This document shows positions 17,176 through 24,338 of a DNA stretch of 27,060 bases, piece by piece. Numbering within the stretch: position 1 is the stretch's first letter; each line of letters starts with the position of its first letter. Under the pieces are notes generated by a model. The model did not search any database. It worked only from the letters and a program-made list of their open reading frames with translations, and was not told where the DNA came from. Origin of the DNA: UBA2365 sp964594045 (lineage in GTDB: Bacteria; Bacteroidota; Bacteroidia; Chitinophagales; Saprospiraceae); NCBI GenBank assembly GCA_964594045.1, contig CAZQKR010000051.1:1-27060 (forward strand), in the 5' to 3' direction. The translations under genes were made by a program, and so were the position numbers.

Positions 17176-17817
17176 ATGGGTAAAGAAGAACTAAAAATAG
17201 GAGAGATCTCCAAACCAAGATTTGAATTCAGGTCTTTCGGCCAGAATTTTGACCAGGCTCACTTCAGAATGTCCCGCTTATCTGTTCCGGTTCCGGAAAA
17301 AGTATGGGAACGCCATTCTGACGAAATATATATTTTATCCCGGACCAATGACATCAACAATACCAAGATCCGTGACGGTAAGATGGACATCAAAACCTAT
17401 GTTCAAACTGTCAATGACCTTGAACAGTGGAATCCATTAATGAAAGGTGAATTCCCCATTTCAGCTGAAGTACTCAAAAATGAAGTTTTCCCGGCCTTCA
17501 TGGTGGAAATGCCTGATTTGACCAAAGATACATACACATACGAAGAGTTCATTCTGATGGTCAGGAATCACCCCGACCTGGCTGCAGTAAAAGTGCATAA
17601 ACAACGTTTTGGCTATATGGTCAATAACACGATATGTGAATTTGGTATCGTCCTCATCAACGGCGCCAGACTGGTGACCATCAATTCTGAATCAACGGAG
17701 ACTGAGGATATCCTCAAAACGATCAGCGATCTGGGGGTAGAGGGCGTTGAAAACATCAACTATCTGCAGGCCATCAAAAGAGTCATCGGTATGATTGATA
17801 AACCGATGGCAAATTAA
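17176..17817 (+). CDS. Conserved hypothetical protein, possibly divergent CYTH fold
   Basis: The 213-residue soluble product has no signal peptide or membrane helix. I do not recognise a named family with certainty. Features suggesting a divergent CYTH/triphosphate-tunnel fold are the charged first strand RFEFRSFG (about 14-21), alternating basic residues in EIYILSR and NTKIRDGKMDIKTYV (about 62-76), and the later strands AVKVHKQRFGY and CEFGIVLING ending in the acidic NSESTETED. CYTH proteins line a tunnel with such Lys/Arg and Glu residues to bind triphosphates. The classical ExExK start is absent. The neighbourhood, with a clear CYTH gene at 18340, makes the idea attractive but it remains inference. 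It starts 28 bases after the terminator hairpin. Confidence 0.7.
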   Translation: MGKEELKIGEISKPRFEFRSFGQNFDQAHFRMSRLSVPVPEKVWERHSDEIYILSRTNDINNTKIRDGKMDIKTYVQTVNDLEQWNPLMKGEFPISAEVLKNEVFPAFMVEMPDLTKDTYTYEEFILMVRNHPDLAAVKVHKQRFGYMVNNTICEFGIVLINGARLVTINSESTETEDILKTISDLGVEGVENINYLQAIKRVIGMIDKPMAN

Positions 17818-17826
17818 TGTTCAGTT

Positions 17827-17853
17827 AGTTTAGAAAGTTTATAGGGTTTAAGA
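17827..17853 (-). repeat. Three degenerate 9-bp units, inverted relative to 18262-18333
   Basis: AGTTTAGAA, AGTTTATAG and GGTTTAAGA follow one another at 17827-17853, just upstream of the four-helix-bundle gene. A 26-base stretch here agrees at about 21 positions with the reverse complement of the 3' part of the array at 18262-18333, so the gene is flanked by imperfect inverted copies. Confidence 0.6.
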
Positions 17854-17866
17854 GATAATTATTATT

Positions 17867-18252
17867 ATGGAGAAGCCAAAAAAAGATCATGAGTATTCAT
17901 TTGAGAGATTACATGTTTGGAGTGATATACGGGCAATGATCAGGTTTGTTTACACCCTTACGAATGGATTTCCGGATAGTGAAAAGTTGGGCTTGACAAA
18001 TCAGATGAGGCGGGCTGCTATTTCTGTTGGCTCAAATCTGGCAGAAGGTCATCGAGAACCAATGCAAAAGATCAGGCACATTTTTATCAAATGGGATTTT
18101 CAAGCCTGATGGAATTATTGAGTCAGTCTATTGTAGCCTTTGACTTAAATCTGCTTGATGAAATACAACATCAGGAACTTAGAAATCAAATTGACAAAAT
18201 TGGGTACAAATTAAACGCTCTCCGTAACCAAACACTAAAACGTGATATGTAG
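17867..18252 (+). pseudogene. Four-helix-bundle (S23/23S rRNA IVP-type) protein, frameshifted
   Basis: The first frame encodes about 64 residues of a four-helix-bundle protein: SFERLHVWSDIRAMIRFVY, LGLTNQMRRAAISVGSNLAEG, with the family's RRAxxSxxSNxAEG signature. After AEGHRE the frame runs into a stop at 18110. From 18061 the frame offset by +2 continues the family: NAKDQAHFYQMGFSSLMELL and about 40 more helical residues to TAG at 18250-18252. Joined, they give about 128 residues, the family's usual size. A single-base loss near 18055-18061 explains the break; a sequencing error is possible. Proteins of this type occur in 23S rRNA intervening sequences and as stand-alone genes in Bacteroidota; their function is unclear. 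The gene is flanked by inverted 9-bp repeat arrays. Confidence 0.8.
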
Positions 18253-18261
18253 TCTTCCACA

Positions 18262-18333
18262 CTTAAACTTCCTAAACCTCCTAAACTTCCTAAACTTCCT
18301 AAACCTCCTAAACTTTACAAACTTTATAAACTT
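18262..18333 (+). repeat. Tandem array of eight 9-bp units
   Basis: Eight consecutive units fill 72 bases with no spacer: CTTAAACTT, CCTAAACCT, CCTAAACTT twice, CCTAAACCT, CCTAAACTT, TACAAACTT and TATAAACTT. The centre is nearly perfect and the last two units are degenerate. The array begins nine bases after the frameshifted four-helix-bundle gene and ends seven bases before the CYTH start codon, so it occupies the position of that gene's leader. Confidence 0.9.
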
Positions 18334-18339
18334 AAAAAA

Positions 18340-18807
18340 ATGTCTAAAGAAATAGAAAGAAAATTTTTGGTAAAAGGTGAATTCAAATCTTTTGCCTCCA
18401 AACAAACCAGGATCACGCAGGGATACCTGTCATCAGTACCTGAACGGACCGTACGGGTAAGGATCAAGGGAGACAGCGGTTTTATCACGATCAAAGGAAT
18501 TGGAAATGCTTCCGGAGCTTCCAGATATGAATGGGAAAAGGAAATTCCGGTTTCTGAAGTGGAACAGTTGTTGGCCATTTGCGAACCCGGTGTGATAGAC
18601 AAAACCAGGTACCATATCGAATCCGGTGAACACATTTTCGAAGTGGATGAATTCTATGGTGAAAATGAAGGATTGGTTGTGGCTGAAGTTGAGTTGAGTG
18701 ATGAGGATGAACATTTTGAAAAACCCGAATGGCTTGGAGAAGAAGTTACCGGAGATGTTCGGTTTTACAATTCCATGTTGATGAAAAATCCATTTACCAG
18801 ATGGTGA
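18340..18807 (+). CDS. CYTH domain protein (triphosphate tunnel metalloenzyme)
   Basis: The 155-residue product is a single CYTH domain of normal bacterial length. It begins with the diagnostic ExExK motif as EIERK (Glu4, Glu6, Lys8), followed by the tunnel-lining basic residues in RTVRVRIKG (Arg36, Arg39, Arg41, Lys43) and FITIKG, then RYEWEKEI, and the acidic strands FEVDEFYG and VVAEVELSDED that bind metal. Single-domain bacterial members of this type hydrolyse inorganic tripolyphosphate and sometimes nucleoside triphosphates with Mg or Mn; some CYTH proteins are adenylate or thiamine-triphosphate enzymes, so the substrate is not certain. It is cytoplasmic and lies 75 bases before an SLC13 transporter gene, within a neighbourhood of phosphate-uptake genes. 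Confidence 0.92.
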   Translation: MSKEIERKFLVKGEFKSFASKQTRITQGYLSSVPERTVRVRIKGDSGFITIKGIGNASGASRYEWEKEIPVSEVEQLLAICEPGVIDKTRYHIESGEHIFEVDEFYGENEGLVVAEVELSDEDEHFEKPEWLGEEVTGDVRFYNSMLMKNPFTRW

Positions 18808-18882
18808 GCCTTACCTCAGGCTGTCAACAAAAAAACAATCTGACCTATAAACAAAATTATTCAAGCTTTTAATTCAATTGAA

Positions 18883-20523
18883 ATGGACCTTGACACTACA
18901 AAAAAAACGGGAGTTGACCAGGAAGACAACAACCATTTTGATCCTTTGGACATGCACAATTACCGGATTGAAAAACTGCCCAAAAGAGATCAGTCTACGT
19001 TTGAAAAATGGCTTGGTATTCTGGGTGTTCCTCTGGCATTACTCGCATTTTTGCTGGTTGCCTTTTACCTGAAAATTCCGTTTCTGGAAAATCTTCAGTT
19101 AGAAGATGTCGTGTCGGAAAAAGCAAAGCAACATTTCGAAAAAATTGGTTTGGAGGCTTTTATTCAGAGCAACATCTACATGCTGGCAATTTTCCTGGGG
19201 TCCATCATCCTGTGGATCACACAGGCCATTCCCAATTATCAGACTTCGCTCATTCTGATCATTTCGCTTGTTTTGACAGGCGTTTTACCGGAAAAAGAAG
19301 CTTATGCCCAATTGGGTCACCCGGTCATGTGGCTGAATATCATGTCTTTTGTGCTGGCCAGTATGCTGGTTCAGACAGGACTGGCAAAACGCTTTGCCCT
19401 ATGGTTTATTCTCCGTTTTGGTAAAAATGCAAGCGCCATTTTCCTGAGCTTTATTTTGATCAACCTTATTTTGTCTGCTTTCATTTCAGCTACTACGGCA
19501 AAAGCTGCAATTTTATTACCCATCTTTATGGTGATCGCAGCGATCTATGGAGTAAGACAGGGACAGGGACACAAAAACTTCGGCAGAAGTATTGTATTGC
19601 AAAACCTCCTGAATATCAACCTGGGAGCGGGAGCATTTGTGACCGGATCGGGAGCCAACCTGCTTGCAGCAGCCCTGATCGGCGGTGCGATCGGAGGTTC
19701 CGTCTATTTTGCAGATTGGATGTTCGCCATGCTGCCCATTATGGTCGGGTTGATGTTGGTCGGTTATATCCTGGCCATGAAAGTGTTTTTCCCGCTCAAA
19801 CCCGAGGAAAGAATTCCCCAGATTGAAGGTGGAATGGCACGCTTGAAAGAGGAATACAAAAAATTGGGTAAAATTGACTTTCAGGAAATCAAAGCGCTTA
19901 TCATATTTATTACTATTCTCGCTTTTTGGGCAACGGACAGTATTCACGGGATCAGCGCAACCGCCGTTGCATTTGTTGGTGCCATCGTTGCATTATTACC
20001 TAAAATTGGCATCATCAAGTGGAATGATGTGGATATACCCTGGCATCTGCTGTTGTTCTCCGCCGGAGCATACACTCTGGGGGCCGGACTGGATATCACA
20101 GACCTGCCTTCCATTTCTGTAAATGCTTTTTTTGATCACATCGGGATTGGTGAGGAAACACATTTCTGGAAGTTGTATCTGATGCTGACCGGTGTGATGA
20201 TCTTCAGCGCTTTGATCTTTCAATCCAAAACGATGCGTGCGATGATCTTTATTCCGATCGCCATCGGCGTGGCCAACCGGTTTGGTTTTGATGTGGTCAG
20301 TCTTGCTTTGCCTGTGGCATTTATGACAGAACATGTCTATGTTTTGCCTTTCAATTCCAAACCGGCTGCATTGTTGTATGAAACCGGGCAGTACAGTCTT
20401 ACAGACACTTTCAAATTCGGTTTTACCATGATGGTGATCGCCTGGTTATTGAATATTATTGCAGGGGAAACATGGTTCAGATTCCTGGGGATCACGCCTG
20501 AAGGGGTATTTGGACTGTTTTGA
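18883..20523 (+). CDS. SLC13/DASS family anion transporter
   Basis: The 546-residue product is a multi-pass inner-membrane protein with about 12 hydrophobic segments after a roughly 45-residue charged cytoplasmic N-terminus. It belongs to the divalent anion:Na+ symporter (DASS/SLC13, CitMHS-like) group. Paired re-entrant motifs are visible: FISATTAKAAILLPIFMVIA (about 206-225) with GSGANLLAAALIGG (about 256-269) in the first half, and LFSAGAYTLGAGL with LPFNSKPAALLYETG in the second. Family substrates include dicarboxylates, citrate, sulphate and, in yeast Pho87/Pho90, phosphate; residues alone do not decide. The phosphate-rich surroundings make phosphate or another oxyanion plausible. It ends at a terminator hairpin (20558-20590). 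Confidence 0.88.
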   Translation: MDLDTTKKTGVDQEDNNHFDPLDMHNYRIEKLPKRDQSTFEKWLGILGVPLALLAFLLVAFYLKIPFLENLQLEDVVSEKAKQHFEKIGLEAFIQSNIYMLAIFLGSIILWITQAIPNYQTSLILIISLVLTGVLPEKEAYAQLGHPVMWLNIMSFVLASMLVQTGLAKRFALWFILRFGKNASAIFLSFILINLILSAFISATTAKAAILLPIFMVIAAIYGVRQGQGHKNFGRSIVLQNLLNINLGAGAFVTGSGANLLAAALIGGAIGGSVYFADWMFAMLPIMVGLMLVGYILAMKVFFPLKPEERIPQIEGGMARLKEEYKKLGKIDFQEIKALIIFITILAFWATDSIHGISATAVAFVGAIVALLPKIGIIKWNDVDIPWHLLLFSAGAYTLGAGLDITDLPSISVNAFFDHIGIGEETHFWKLYLMLTGVMIFSALIFQSKTMRAMIFIPIAIGVANRFGFDVVSLALPVAFMTEHVYVLPFNSKPAALLYETGQYSLTDTFKFGFTMMVIAWLLNIIAGETWFRFLGITPEGVFGLF

Positions 20524-20557
20524 TCCGCATGAACGGTTGAAAAGAACAACATGAAAT

Positions 20558-20590
20558 TTGTCTGACCGACAGACAATTGATTTTATTTTT
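20558..20590 (+). terminator. Intrinsic terminator after the SLC13 gene
   Basis: TTGTCTG (20558-20564) pairs with CAGACAA (20570-20576) across the loop ACCGA, followed by TTGATTTTATTTTT. It lies 35 bases after the SLC13 stop and just before the next gene, whose ATG at 20604 is therefore preferred to a TTG at 20577 inside the hairpin's tail. Confidence 0.65.
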
Positions 20591-20603
20591 CAAAATCTTA
20601 TCA

Positions 20604-21527
20604 ATGAAAAAAATACTTTTATTCTGGTTGACCGTAATTCTGATCATGAATTTCAGTATCTGGGCATGTGAAAAGGAAAACCCGGATGTGCCGGATGATG
20701 ATCCGAAAGAGGACACTTTAAACATTCAGATCACGCCTAAGATCATCGGTTTTGTGCCTTATGAGGTATCTGAGTCTTCTGGAATGGTCATGACCACTCC
20801 GGGTAAAATCTGGTCACACAATGACTCCGGGGGAAAGAATGAATTGTATTGTATTGATTTTAGCGGTCATGTGCTTAAAACCCTGGTTATCTCCAATGCG
20901 ACCAACGTGGACTGGGAAGAACTGGCTGCAGACAACCAGAAAAGGGTGTATATCGGTGATTTTGGCAACAACAACAATGTCAGAAAAGACCTGGTGATCT
21001 ACCGGATCCCGGATCCAGAGACCATTTCTGGCAATACTGTGGAAGCGGAGGCCATTTTTTTTAGTTTTGAAGACCAGCTTGCCTTCCCTCCTCCGGCTTC
21101 GGAAAGAAATTTTGATGTGGAAGCCATGGTTTGGAAGAGCGATTCCTTGTTTCTATTCACCAAGGACAGAAGCAGCCCATTGACAGGCTACACCAAAATG
21201 TATAAAATACCGTCTACCCCGGGTACACATGTGGCTAAATATGCCGGAAAATATTACATGGGAAATACAACCACTGCCGCCAGGGTCACTTCTGCAGACC
21301 TGGATCCGGTTTCAGGAGACCTTGCATTGCTTGTCCAGGAAAGGATGATTGTTTTTAGAAATTATCCGGGAAACCGGTTTTTTGACGGAAAAGTGACAGA
21401 ATATCCTTTCGTGCCAACTCCGGGTCAGGTGGAAGCCTTATTTTTCTCCGGTGCAAAAACGCTCTATATGACAGAAGAGATTGCCAGTGTGGAAAATGGC
21501 AATCTTTATGAGTTAACGCTCCCTTGA
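20604..21527 (+). CDS. Putative beta-propeller lipoprotein
   Basis: The ATG at 20604 gives 307 residues beginning with a lipoprotein signal (MKKILLFWLTVIL) and lipobox-like IWAC (Cys22); an in-frame TTG at 20577 would add nine residues but lies in the preceding terminator. The linker CEKENPDVPDDDPKED is acidic. The body has repeated blade-like strands: SSGMVMTTPGKIWSHNDSGG, WEELAADNQKRVYIGDFGNN, FDVEAMVWKSDSLFLFTKD, VTSADLDPVSGDLALLVQE and VEALFFSGAKTLYMTEE, suggesting a beta-propeller of the kind seen in SdiA-regulated/esterase-like repeats. No catalytic function can be assigned. It is probably anchored at the cell envelope. Confidence 0.75.
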   Translation: MKKILLFWLTVILIMNFSIWACEKENPDVPDDDPKEDTLNIQITPKIIGFVPYEVSESSGMVMTTPGKIWSHNDSGGKNELYCIDFSGHVLKTLVISNATNVDWEELAADNQKRVYIGDFGNNNNVRKDLVIYRIPDPETISGNTVEAEAIFFSFEDQLAFPPPASERNFDVEAMVWKSDSLFLFTKDRSSPLTGYTKMYKIPSTPGTHVAKYAGKYYMGNTTTAARVTSADLDPVSGDLALLVQERMIVFRNYPGNRFFDGKVTEYPFVPTPGQVEALFFSGAKTLYMTEEIASVENGNLYELTLP

Positions 21528-21546
21528 ATTAACAATGGATGTGACA

Positions 21547-21566
21547 GGCTATTTGTTCAAATAGCC
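21547..21566 (+). terminator. Hairpin after the propeller lipoprotein gene
   Basis: GGCTATTTG (21547-21555) is exactly complementary to CAAATAGCC (21558-21566) with a two-base loop. It lies 19 bases past the stop codon. The following bases (GATTGAATTG) are not a strong T-run, so termination efficiency is uncertain. A second hairpin, CCAAAAC/GTTTTGG (21605-21611 and 21620-21626), follows. Confidence 0.55.
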
Positions 21567-21667
21567 GATTGAATTGCGAAAATATTGTTATCATCAAACC
21601 CAAACCAAAACTGGGATCCGTTTTGGGGCGTATCTGAAAAGCCAAATGAGTAAGAAAACCTTTAATT

Positions 21668-22687
21668 ATGAAAAAAATGAATTCAAATTTCCAATGGAAA
21701 AATTATCCATGCAAAATTTTGAAAATCAACCCTCTGTATTTGTTCATTATGCTTCCATTGGTCATGTTGTCATGTGAAAAGGAATATGACGATGCCAGAC
21801 TTGTTATCAATGAAGTCTATACATTTGCTGATGAAACAGATAAGTCAAATCTTGATTTCATTGAAATTTATAATCACAGTATCTATGAAAAAGACCTGAG
21901 TGGCCTGATTCTTTGGGAAAGCGGCGGAAGAGAAGAACATTGGAAAATTCCGGATGGATCTATTGTGGAGCCTAATTCTTTCTTCGTGATTGAATGTGAT
22001 AAGGACTTGATTGATCCTGTAAATTTTGCCCCATGGGGATTAAGTAAAGGTCCTGATGAATATATTGTTCTTGCCGATTCATCTTTCGTGGTAATTGACA
22101 GTATAAAATTGCCTACAATGAAAAGGGATGAAAGTTATGGTAGAAAAACAGATGCCGGCGATACCTGGGTAATATTCAGTGAAAGGACAAAAAATGCCAG
22201 CAACAACGGTAAACCGGAAAGACAACTTGTTACAAATACGATAGGTTTAACCGTAAATGAAGTATATTCCAATGATCAAAAGAATCCAGTGAATGCCTGG
22301 GCAAATGTTGACTGGATTGAGTTGCACAATTCAAGCAATGTGGATATTGACCTGACCGGATATAAATTGGAAGAGGATTCCGGAGATCCTTCAAAAGCTT
22401 ATATTATTCCTGCTGGTTTTGTCGTTCAAGCAAAGGGATTTAAAGTGTTTGATGTCAACAAAAATAATACACCTGCCCAAGGACCTTCTTTTGGTTTGGG
22501 TAAAAGCGGTGATTGGGTATTTCTGACAGATCCTTCAGGCAAATTAATTTCCGAGATCATTGTACCTTCTTTTGAAGACGCTGAGGAATTTTCCGCTGGA
22601 AGAAAACCGGATGGAAGTAGTACTATTGTAACATTTACTGTACCAACTAAAGGTACTTCAAACAACAATGCACCAACAAAACCATAA
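21668..22687 (+). CDS. Lipoprotein with two lamin-tail domains
   Basis: This 339-residue protein has a long N-region before its hydrophobic core and lipobox MLSC (Cys36). Two lamin-tail domains follow in tandem: residues about 45-180 (VINEVYTFAD, DFIEIYNHS, LSGLILWESGG, VEPNSFFVIE) and about 195-335 (VNEVYSNDQKN, VDWIELHNSS, IDLTGYKLEED, VQAKGFKVFD, WVFLTDPSGK). The second is closely related to the LTD of the lipoprotein at 16242-17093, including the ending PTKGTSNN against PSKGSANT there. Bacterial LTDs are thought to mediate attachment or accompany secreted enzymes; nothing catalytic is seen. ATG 21668 or the internal ATG 21677 could start translation. It ends before a terminator hairpin at 22717-22749. 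Confidence 0.85.
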   Translation: MKKMNSNFQWKNYPCKILKINPLYLFIMLPLVMLSCEKEYDDARLVINEVYTFADETDKSNLDFIEIYNHSIYEKDLSGLILWESGGREEHWKIPDGSIVEPNSFFVIECDKDLIDPVNFAPWGLSKGPDEYIVLADSSFVVIDSIKLPTMKRDESYGRKTDAGDTWVIFSERTKNASNNGKPERQLVTNTIGLTVNEVYSNDQKNPVNAWANVDWIELHNSSNVDIDLTGYKLEEDSGDPSKAYIIPAGFVVQAKGFKVFDVNKNNTPAQGPSFGLGKSGDWVFLTDPSGKLISEIIVPSFEDAEEFSAGRKPDGSSTIVTFTVPTKGTSNNNAPTKP

Positions 22688-22716
22688 TCTTTATCGTTTT
22701 GTTTTGATAAAATTTG

Positions 22717-22749
22717 ATCCGGGTATTAAATATGGTTTAGTACCCGGAT
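22717..22749 (+). terminator. Terminator hairpin after the double lamin-tail gene
   Basis: ATCCGGGTA (22717-22725) pairs perfectly with TACCCGGAT (22741-22749) across a 15-base loop, followed by TTATTATCTTT. It lies 30 bases after the stop codon. Confidence 0.7.
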
Positions 22750-22848
22750 TTATTATCTTTCATGAAATGATCCCTTTAAAGGTCATCAATTCAAAATGAA
22801 ATCACGATTTACCCTTTAAAATGATTTAATCAGGAAAATTATGAATTA

Positions 22849-24309
22849 ATGATTGAAGAATCCATCAAGATCCACGATAAATTCTCGGTTGAGCTAAAGA
22901 TAGGCTATAAAGCCCGAATGAAAAAGGACATCAGTGACTTTGCACTGAATACATGGATCTTCATTCCCAACAGTCTGGACATCAACCCGTTGACCTACCA
23001 AAAAACCGATTTTTACAAGGATCTCAAATCCAATATCAGGCTGATCACTCCTGTATTTCTACTCAGGGATATCGCGGGCAAAAAGAGTTTTCCCATGCAA
23101 ATGCTGGAGACCTCATTCACGGAACTTGCTTCCAACCCTTCCCGGACACATCGTGCTGAATATGAGTATCATGTCAAAATGTTTTTATCTATTTTCAAAA
23201 GTGCCTTAGGCAAAAGCTGCAATCACATAGCTCAAAATGAAACTGATGAAGACAAAGTCTTCCTGATACAGGAATATATTGACAGCGTGCATAAGATCAC
23301 CCGCAACTACCGGTCGCTCAAAAAGATCATCAACGCCCCGACTATTTCGAAAGAGCTTTATAATGTTTTTCTTTTTGGTGACGAATTCATGAGCAATGTT
23401 GTGGAAAAAGAGAGTTTCAGGTTGCTCAGAAGTCTTGAAAAAAGCAAGGATAAAGAAATTGTTGAAGCTAAAGAACGGCTGATCGGATTGATCCATAACG
23501 AAAATGAATACAAGGAAGCAACCGGAATACCGATCGTAGATAAAAAGGACAAAAAACGCAACCGGGAATTGATCTTCAGGATGGGCCTGCTCAAGAAATA
23601 TGCTGAAAACGAACTTTTTCTGACCGCCAATAAAAAAAGAGAGGGTGTTCTGACCGAGCAGATCTATTACAGTATCGCAGCCGGACTTGCCATGGTATTT
23701 GCAACTGCTGTTGCATTTTCCTTCCAGCAAAAATACGGGAATTTCACCATGCCGTTTTTTGTTGCCCTTGTGGTCAGCTATATGCTCAAAGACAGGATCA
23801 AGGAACTTGCAAGGTATTATTTTGCCCACAGGCTAGGTAAACGGTATTTTGATCATAAAACAAGGATCAGCCTTAAAGGAGAAGAGATCGGGTGGAGCAA
23901 GGAAGCAATGGATTTTGTCACCGATGAAAAATTGCCTCCGGATGTGCTCAGGATACGTGACCGTTCAACTATTCTGGAGGCGCACAACAAGTCTTTCTCG
24001 GAAAAGATCATACTGTACAGAAAACTTGTCAGGATCCGGCGCAATGAGTTGGACAATAACACACAATACAACACTTCCGGTATTCATGACATCATCAGGT
24101 ATAATCTTTCCAGCCTGATCACCAAAATGGATGATCCTGATTTCCCGCTTTTTATCCCGGATGAAGAGGCCGGATACAAAGTCATCCAGGGAGAAAGGAT
24201 CTATTTCCTCAATTTGATCCTGCAGATGAAATCCGAAGAGCAACTGGAATACAAACGATATCGTGTGGTTTTTAACCGCAACGGGATACAGGATATTGAG
24301 CGGTTTTAA
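22849..24309 (+). CDS. Conserved hypothetical membrane protein
   Basis: I do not recognise this 486-residue protein. It lacks a signal peptide. Residues 1 to about 260 look like a soluble domain: a beta-rich start (FSVELKIGYKARMKKD, WIFIPNSLDIN) and then long charged helices. Two membrane helices follow at about 270-310 (YYSIAAGLAMVFATAVAF and FFVALVVSYML). The C-terminal portion (about 315-486) is charged, with DRIKELARYYFAHRLGKRYFD directly after the second helix split between basic clusters, and ends in YRVVFNRNGIQDIERF. With two helices, both large domains probably face the cytoplasm. No catalytic motif is evident. It has about 160 bases of upstream space and is convergent with the GH20 gene, ending 29 bases from it. 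Confidence 0.8.
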   Translation: MIEESIKIHDKFSVELKIGYKARMKKDISDFALNTWIFIPNSLDINPLTYQKTDFYKDLKSNIRLITPVFLLRDIAGKKSFPMQMLETSFTELASNPSRTHRAEYEYHVKMFLSIFKSALGKSCNHIAQNETDEDKVFLIQEYIDSVHKITRNYRSLKKIINAPTISKELYNVFLFGDEFMSNVVEKESFRLLRSLEKSKDKEIVEAKERLIGLIHNENEYKEATGIPIVDKKDKKRNRELIFRMGLLKKYAENELFLTANKKREGVLTEQIYYSIAAGLAMVFATAVAFSFQQKYGNFTMPFFVALVVSYMLKDRIKELARYYFAHRLGKRYFDHKTRISLKGEEIGWSKEAMDFVTDEKLPPDVLRIRDRSTILEAHNKSFSEKIILYRKLVRIRRNELDNNTQYNTSGIHDIIRYNLSSLITKMDDPDFPLFIPDEEAGYKVIQGERIYFLNLILQMKSEEQLEYKRYRVVFNRNGIQDIERF

Positions 24310-24338
24310 TACGGATGATCTGATCAGACATTAACGAT

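Noticed and set aside
18262..18333. A CRISPR array or telomere-like sequence
   Set aside because: The 9-bp units are directly adjacent with no spacers, so it is not CRISPR; similarity to CCCTAAA telomere repeats is only in part of the unit and meaningless in a bacterium.
21574..21777. A 67-residue open frame before the double lamin-tail gene
   Set aside because: It overlaps the 21668 gene in another frame and lacks a signal sequence or domain, whereas the 21668 frame has a lipobox and LTD motifs.
23206..23829. A 207-residue open frame on the minus strand
   Set aside because: It is antisense to the intact 486-residue membrane protein gene and its composition reads as a mirror of that gene's codons.
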